From NCBI RefSeq assembly GCF_030936135.1, contig NC_082612.1, positions 19,291,475-19,355,474 of the forward strand: a stretch of DNA of 64,000 nucleotides, written 5' to 3'. The notes beneath the pieces are model-generated. The model was not told the DNA's origin, searched no databases, and saw nothing but the letters and a program-made list of their open reading frames with translations. Shown in pieces: positions 54,201-63,200 of this stretch. This DNA is from Gavia stellata (lineage: Eukaryota; Chordata; Aves; Gaviiformes; Gaviidae). Every line of letters begins with the position of its first letter. Position 1 is the first letter of the stretch. Position numbers and translations under genes: made by a program.

Positions 54201-57200
54201 TCTAATACTGTATTTCTGACGAATCTTCCAAAGCGTATGAATCTTCCCAAGTCTGCTGCTCCACCCCAGGAACACTGCAAGCGTTACAGGCACACGCTTG
54301 TGTTCACTGTGCTGTTAACCCAGAACCTTAAGTAAGGAACCTTCAAAACGTACGCTGCCTGTGGTGATCAGCCCCGACTCAGTAATATTGTCACCTGCCC
54401 TTTTCTTTACTGTTTTGCTGAGTGCTTCCAACCACCAGTTTTTACTGACATTTTAAGGGCTCTGGAAACAAAATAATAAAATACTTGACGCTTCTGCAGG
54501 CCAAGAATAACACTTCCCAAATACCGCCTGGGATTTCACTGCTCTAAGAAATGAAAAGCAGTACTTATAATTAATATGCTGTTTTGGCTAGCTGCTTCAT
54601 CATTTTTTTCTCTTACCTGGATTACAATACTTCCTCTTTCATAAAATATTATTCTAGTAACTCTATTGCGATATGCACATATATATATATGCAGGAAAGA
54701 GAAACATGGCTAATCAATTTAGATCACTAAAGTTATGACAAAAGCAAACTTTTTGTTTGAATTGTTTTTACTTTTAATAACCAAATGTAACGGAATTAAC
54801 CGTAACACTGATCTGTTTGCTTCCGATTATGACTGACTGACGAAATTTGAGACCTCTGAATTCCAAGTGATCTGCGCCGCACAGAAGCAAACTATTATCT
54901 TCCAGACTCCCAAAGCACAACACATACTGCGTCTGTAAGAGCAACCAAGTTCGCCTAGCCAAGAAAGCCTTTCACGCATTGCTTTTCTTTGCAATTCAGG
55001 ATAAGCAAGCACTAAGTCAGAGAATGGTACAAAGGCTTTAAGCCACTTGGTCCTATTTCTTTGCACTAAGTTGGTTGAGCCCAACAGAATAGAAAAAAGG
55101 CTGCATAGTTGCCACATGCCTTTCCCCATCCCCCCTCCTTTTTTTTTTTTTAAATTAGAGATCACAATCTCCACAGCAATGGGGTCAAACTCCATCCCAG
55201 CTATGCTGGTGGAAGTCTGGATTAACAGCAACTGGAATGCAGACAGATAAAAACAGGGAACAAAGAAAGAATGAGCAGACAGACTGACCGAAACAGCACT
55301 TCCAGGCTGCGCTGAAGGCCAGCCAGCCAAGTGAGCTCTGCTCCAAATAGGGAACAAATTAGTACAGAGGGTTTTTTCAATGATTGCGTTCTCCAATTAA
55401 TATTTTCTCTCTAAAAAGAACACCTTTACATCTTCTATTAATACACACAAATTAGATGGCAACTCTGAAGAAAATCGACTAGCATCAGCGTTGTTCCTTG
55501 TTACAGATGCAGCATCATGAAACGCTCCCTATTGTATTTGCCCTCACATGACCACGCCATTTTATCTGTAACTCCCCATTATCAAACCAATTCATTTCAC
55601 GTTAAGCAAAAGGTAAAAATCCTATTATTGGAATATCTTCAAGGTCTTTCTGAAAAAAGCCAAAAGCCATTAATCAAACGGGAAAGCACTATTAGTGACC
55701 TATTTTTAGATTCCTTTTATTTAAGAGGAGCTGCTGCGTGCCAGCTGCGTGATCTGCGAAGTCTCTTTTTTTTTTTCCCCTTAAACAAAACCTAAACAAA
55801 CTCTGCTAGTAGATTCTAGTATAATTCTAGAATAAACTAGAATAATCTATTACAAACTAGATTTATAGTATAAACCCTCCAAACATAGAGCTACGCACAG
55901 GTAGCACTCAGCAGAATCACTGAAGCTCAAGTTCGGTTTTCCTCCTTACAAAAATATAGATTGCTATTAAAAACCAACACAGCATCACAGTCCTCACCTA
56001 TGTCCTGAGTGTCTTGGTTGCTCTGCCTGGTTCTCATCTGTAGTTGGAACTTATGCTGGGAAGAGCAGAGATGCAAAAGGTACTGGCAAGTCTTACTATT
56101 GTCAGTCTGAAATGCATGCTTGATGCCATCTGATGTGTTCTGCAAAGTTATTTTCTTCTTCTACACAATGGAGAAAGAAAAAAGTTGAAGACAATGATTT
56201 CTTTCAGCCTATGAAGAATTTTGGATTTGCTTGTGCACAGTTACAGCGTTCAAACTTTGCTGAAGCAAAATGCACTGATGGGAGAGACTTCTATTAAAAT
56301 AGGGGTTGAAAGTAATTTGTGATTTACAAAGTAGCACTTTAAATCTACTTCTGGGCTAGCTGAGATGGTATCTTACTGTTATTTAATCAGTCTCTGTTAC
56401 TGTTAGTGCTGACTAATGACAACCAGTACTATTACATTTTGCAGGACGGGGTTTTCAAAAGCCTCCGAGAAAGTCACAACGGATGCTGCCACTATATGCC
56501 CATCTAATTAAGAAATCTATCAGTTAATGTTCCAGGTCTTCAATTTATCTCTTGAGTAATTTTTAAACTTCAGTTTACCAATTCTAGTTAAAATCATGTC
56601 ACAGATGAAACAGGTTGTAGCTTTTCAGTAAGGTACCAGACAGTTAGAAGTACTGTTTTCAGTACCTATATAAAGGTCAGCATTTGAAGCTCAACACCTC
56701 CTTAAAAACTAACGCATGACCACCAGATTATTGTATACCCACTGAAGTTGGCTGGTATTGTCCAGATCAGGTGTCAGCCCCTGTCACCCAGGCACAGCGT
56801 CTACCAGAGATGTTGAAAAATTCTGCACCAACAACCAGTTACCGTTGGTGGACTGTGGAACAGTGGAATCACCATCCCTGGAGGTGTTCAAGGAACGTGT
56901 GGACGTGGCACTGCGGGACATGGTTTAGTGGGCATGGTGGGGTTGGGTTGGTGGTTGGGCTTGGTGGTCTTACAGGTCTTTTCCAACCTCAATGATTGTG
57001 TGATCATTTAACTTAACTACTCTTGGAAATATAACAACTTAGGTGCATCTCCTAGTTACACTGAGTACTGGCATTTGCCAGGACCCAGTCCTCTAATGCA
57101 GGATTCTCGCTCTGGTGCTCCTTCACTACCCACGTCCCACACGGCAGCATGGGCAGATAGCCCAGAAATGCAGTAAACGGGCACAGCTTCTCCCCGTGCT

Positions 57201-60200
57201 AAGAGCAGCCCTTGATCTATCTTTGTAATAGCTCTTTCCTTCGAAGGCAGTGAAGCCACGTTTCACATCAATACAGATTTGCCAAAAGAAAGGTGCTAAA
57301 CTCTCTTCTGAGGCTGGAACCTCAGCAGCACAGAATGCAAGCTAATTAAAAAAAAAAAAAAAAATCTTTAAAACATCAAAACTCCTATTTCGATCCCGTA
57401 ATACAACACAGCTCAGCCACACAAAATGTAGTCAGAGAAAAGAGCAGCTTGATTTGCAAAAATAACAAACATACAAAACCAGTATCTGGAAATACAAATA
57501 TAGACATGTACACACAGATAGAGGAGAAGAGACCGACTTACACTAAAGGATATTTTCTTCGTCTCTCTCCATGGGAAGCGTAGTACAGGTGCGCGGGCCC
57601 CATTGTGAACTTCAAAAATAACAACTCCTTTGGAGCACACTCCCAGAAGGATACCTGTTTGGGATCTCTTCTCAGGCAACACATGATGAAGATGAACCCC
57701 ATATTCCGTGAGCCTCTGACACAACTGTACAGATCAATGGAACGGAACTTATAAGAATATGAATGTAAGGCTATTACAAGTTTTTTATACCTCTATACAA
57801 ACATTTCAATATATGCATATATATACATATGGATTTTAGAAAAAAAAAGATTCCTTTCTGCCTGGTGATTCCACTTATACAGTTTACAGATGTTACAAAC
57901 AGAGGCACATCAGCTGTTCTAGAGGGTTAGTAAAGTCTTGGCAGTATCTCTTGAGCTGCCAAACGCTACAGCAAATGAACCTAGCATTTATTAAAACCAA
58001 ACAACGAAATTATGAATCAAGAACTCCTGTGAGTAAATCAAACATGCACAAACCAACTGCTGGCAACAAACTGTAACTAGCCAGATGCACTTGTTATCGA
58101 CACATTTCTTAAACACAGAATTAGATTAACACTGCAATTCTGTGATCACATTAAGGCACCATAACTGCCAAAAGATGCAGTTTCGCTCATTTTGCACTCC
58201 CAGTCATTCGTTCCTGCTGTCTCTTCAGTACTGGCATAAGGGATTGATGTAATGAATCCAAGGAGGGAATCTAATTGCTCGCCCACCCCCAGTCAGTCTA
58301 GGTTTAGCTAGGATCAAGTCCCCTACTCTTGCTCTCGGTGGTTAACTTACAAGAACACTTCTGCCAAACGAGCAACAGCCTCAGAAGGGGCAAAGTCAGC
58401 TGAGTGCCTCTGCCATCAGCTCCTCAAAGAGACTGTGGAACTACAGCGTGACTGGGGAATTACAATGTAATGGTTATGCAGTGTCTCGGCAGCAAACTGT
58501 CGCCCCCTGAACTCGTTTGCAGCCATTGTATCAAGGCAGGACCTGATCATTATCCCATGAGCAACAGCAGCGAACCCCATAATTACATTTCTTAATGGGT
58601 CCTCTTAGAATAAACCAAATATATCTGTGATTATAGTCTTCCTATCATCTTACCTAGTACCTGCACAAGGAAGTCTGCTTGGTAATGCTCTGGCTTGCTT
58701 CATACCAAGCCCCATAAACAGCATTAGCTATAACAAAACTTTTCATAATTTACATATTGTTTTTTCTCAACAGAAGGAACAAAGGACATAGGGAATGCAG
58801 GGTGTGCTGCCTCATAATCATAGCTTCCTTTAGAGTAAGCACAAGGATCAGTGGTGGCTTTTAACTACTTTGAGCTAAAGCAGGAAGACTACTGATTGGG
58901 GGGGAAAAAAAAAGTGAAAGGACTTCCTTCCCGTCTATTACGATTTCTTTTCACTTGTAATGATGTGTCTTTTAAGATCTTTTCAGCTTTCTTCCTTTCA
59001 GTGTTATTCAGAACCTGAGCAGTTTTCCTGTGCTTTCACTTGAAGCCCACACACCCATATCCCCACAAGGAATTTCTTAAGTCAGAGATTAAGGAAGCAA
59101 ACTGCTGCCCACTTACCTTCAAAAATTCTAACTCTGTCTCTTTTTCAGATGCACCCACGTAAGCGCTATGCAATTTTGGCAGCTCTTCCTTGATGTAGGA
59201 CAGATCTAGTTTCTCCATCACTCTAGCCGGGACGTAGTGTTCTAGTCTGAAATATGACATGCCATGCACCTACAACACAAAACATCTTTGTGATGGCATC
59301 CCCATATGCCACTCTATGAGCACGAATGAAGCATAAACATTCATTTTACAGAGAATCGTACATTACAACTGAGTAAGGGCAGGGATTCCGAATCTCAACC
59401 CTGACCCAGAGCTTGATTTCACATGTGGTTTCTTCCTATTCAAGCCTGAGTCTACTTCCACTCAAGAGAGATGGTTCAACACCCAGATCTCGAACTAGAT
59501 TCTGCAACAGCCCTGTGTTAGACTAGAAGAAAACTTGCCCATGGCAAAAATTGCCAACAGCGTATCAGTTGAGCTTCCAGTCCAGGGCAGAGCTGTGAAG
59601 CATGTGTGGCAGCTCACAGTCCATTCTTTAATTAAGCAGCAAGATGGTGTACCTCTGCCTGGTAATCTCCATACTCAGCTTGGAGAGCTAGGGATGCTAA
59701 CAGTAAGGCTGTCTCATCATCACAGTGCATCCTGTCTTCCAAGATGTCCTTCCGCAACTGTAGATAATACTGGTGACAGGTCAGCGTGTGCCTAGAACAG
59801 GAAAACAAAACAAAAACCACAAAAAACCCCACACCATCTTTGGTACTCTTCCTGTTATAGCTAATTCCCAGTATTTGATTAATATCCAACTTCTGTCCAG
59901 AAATTTAGGGCTTAAGGGGTTAAAAAAAAAATGTTCATACACTCACTGTATAAGACTGACATCATCCACAAAAAACTTTATGCGAAAAAACAGAGTGAAG
60001 TTGACAGGGGGCTTATTCTTTTTCTTCGGTTCTTCTTTCCATCCTTCTGGAGCTACTTTACTTAGCTTTATGTCAGGATCAACGAAGAAAAATTCATTGT
60101 CTGCCATGAACGTTAAAGGGAAGCACATGGGTAAAAACATTAAAACCAAATATTTTCTCCAGCTGGAGGATCAAGACTAGATTTACAATTCTGAAATCTG

Positions 60201-63200
60201 GTTTTGAACAGTAACGTTTTCTCTTGACTAACAAAGGCTTATAAGCATAATAGCTATTAAAGGGAGCACTGAATAAGGGCAGAAGAAATAATTTTATAGT
60301 TATCCTGAAGACACCAGTGGGAGGAAAAAAAAGTTACCCTTCGTGATAGCTACAAAACAGGAGGTAGGGTTTCTTTAAAATTTCAGATTTCTTATCCTAT
60401 AGGAAATCCAAAATCTGCCATTCCTTCTCTCCCTTACTACTTCTGTCCCTTTTACATTTCTGCAAAATATTTTCAAGGCTTTCAGAATTGCCAAGAACAC
60501 CAGGAGCCTGCCGTGGATAGAGTAAGCTCTTGGGCTGCTAAGGCTTCTATCTCATGCCAATATTCCGAACGCTACAGTTCTGCAACAGCCTGTGAGATAT
60601 GCCAACAGGAAACTTGGGTCTGAACACGTTGGTTCTGCCACCACGAATTTCTGGTCCGTTCTAAGAGCAAAAAATTAACAGCTCAGGAGCAAATTCTTTT
60701 TCCTTAAGGCAGCTCCCTCCATACAAGGGACCCTCCTATGCATCCCAACGCGTTTGCCTCCACAAGAGGCTGCAACGTTGCCTAGGGCGTATTAACAGAA
60801 CCCAAAGCCCTTTCACGTCCTCTGAGGGGTACTAGGCAGAGTGAAGGCAACAAACAGCAGGGAAGAAAACTCGGCAACCAAAGGGAAAAGGCTGCCCAAG
60901 ATGAGCTGCCATTACTCAGGCAAACGTAGAATTTTATCGTGCAAAGTTGCTCTTGATTGAGGACTGTATTTGGCCTCAATACAAGAGAGCGTAACTCAAA
61001 AGTAAACGCTTTGTAGATGCCAGGCAGTCTCTGCTTATCTTTTCTCCACACCATGTAGCTAATTCTTCTTACTCTGTACCTCTCAACTACATCAAATCAT
61101 TATTCTTACCTCTTAAAGTAGCCAATCCAAACAAGTGATGCTCCACCAAGCCAATATGGGCAACAACCATATCAAAGACATCTTTACATATCGTTTTGGT
61201 GTCACAGGTCAGCTCCAGCTTCTGCCCACTTAGAAGCATCACATTTACTTTTCGCCTGGTGTCATCATTCTTCCCTTTCTTAGTCTGTATTTTGTGAAAT
61301 AAAATATCCCAAAATTCACACTTGTGATAAAAGTGCCTTTGTTGACACTTTTGAATAACACTGCTGAATAACCCTTTTCTTACCAAGATAGACTTTGGTA
61401 GATCCAGGGAGATGAATGGCTCAATCGTCATTTTCACAAACTCAGGGCCAAAGAAATTCTGCAAGTCACAAGAATATGAATGAACACTGTGTTGCTGGAA
61501 CAACAGACTGCAATGCCAAAGGGGAACCAAAGGCTGAAACTAGAAAATTGTACTGAATTCCTCCCATGAGCTGGGAAGTCTAAAGAAGCTGATTTTGCCA
61601 GCATGCCAGATACCACTGGCAAGCTACAGCGTTGGTGACATTATTACTCTGCATATTTTCATTCCTTTGCTGGGCAAAGAGCCAACACTGTAATATTATT
61701 TGTCTTCCTTTAAAATGCAGGGTGTGGGTTGCGTATTGGGACCACCTGGGCTTATCTCAGTAAGCAACTGCCTGACATTACTAAGGTTTTCTGCATTGGT
61801 GGCAATTCCACCTTGACAAATCTCTGCTGGTGACACACAAGTCTCATCTCCTGAAGACTGAAATGAGTCAGCCTAATTCTATCTGCTGGGTTCAGGTAGA
61901 GATCCTGGCCAATTTCTGACTGCCTGTAGACAAATACATGTTCTACTACTTCACCCTGTAAATTATAGGAGGTCACCTGTCCCAACTGTCAAAGGAAGTC
62001 CTCCGCACAACACGCACTTCAATACCACATCACAAAAGGGGCTCAAGATTCACCTTTTGAGGGAAAACCTTCATTGGCTACTGCCTACTACCTACCGTGT
62101 ACTATATGTAAAACATCTGCACGTAAACCTCCTAAGGAGCGGAGGCGAACCAACCTGGTTAGCTAAAGCCTACATGAACTAACTGGTCAGAGTGCTATGG
62201 ACTGCGGACAGATACAGGAACTATTACCCTAGATTAGGACAGCAAATTCACCAGAGTCTTGTTTCAAGTTTTCCCATCCTTCAAAAAATAACAATAAATA
62301 AATCCAATTCACTGAAAGCAGCAGCAGAGGGCATCAAGCCATCATCTCTTCTAAACATCAGCCACTCTATTTACCTATACCTCCATCTCTCTCTTTCTCT
62401 GTAATCTTGTATTTCACCCACATACCGAGACAGCTGGGAAAGGAAAGGGGAGTTTGCACGGTGATTCAGGGCGAACCCAAGGGCCAAATGAACCCCCTCT
62501 GCTTTTCATTACCATCCCAACTTGTTCATTTAATAACCTTTGATGCTGGTGGGACACATCCACATTCCACTAAGAGAAATAAATGCTAATCAAAGTGCTT
62601 GAAAACACCACAGAAGACAGGAGAAAACTACACCTTACCGTTGTTAGGACGCTATATTGTTTAATCGATGCAATCTTGAGTCAAGGCTTGCTGTCTGTTT
62701 TAGCATCTCTTGATAGTGCTTGAGGCTACGTAGCCACTAATGCCACAAAACCTCAGAAGTTTACCCTGTGAGAGTAGGTCTTTCCTATCAGGGCAACACC
62801 AAACACCTAGTATTTAATCTGTTGATGACTGCTTATTACACGACTCAGTTTATGAATCCCACATATTAGAGTTTCAGTCAAGACACTGCTCCGTTTCAAT
62901 GAAAATAAGAGTTCACCTGAGATCAGGTCATTACCCTCAGTTTTCTTTGTGTCATGGCTGTTTCCAGGGCTATTTCTCTCAGAGGATCCCTGGTGATGTC
63001 AAGCATCGAGGACCTAATTGCATCTCCTGGGGAGAGGTTAGGTCGGGACTGCCTGAGAGCCATTCTAGTTTGCAGTTGCATCATTTCTTCTTCCTGACGC
63101 TTTAGCATCACTTCTTGACTTATTAAATTGCTTTCAAATGGTGCTTCATGTTGCCTACGGCATAGTCAGAGGGGATGAAAGACATTAGTAGGTACGCTTA

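Noticed and set aside
54674..54692. AT dinucleotide run as a microsatellite of interest
   Set aside because: Short and interrupted; nothing beyond ordinary low complexity.
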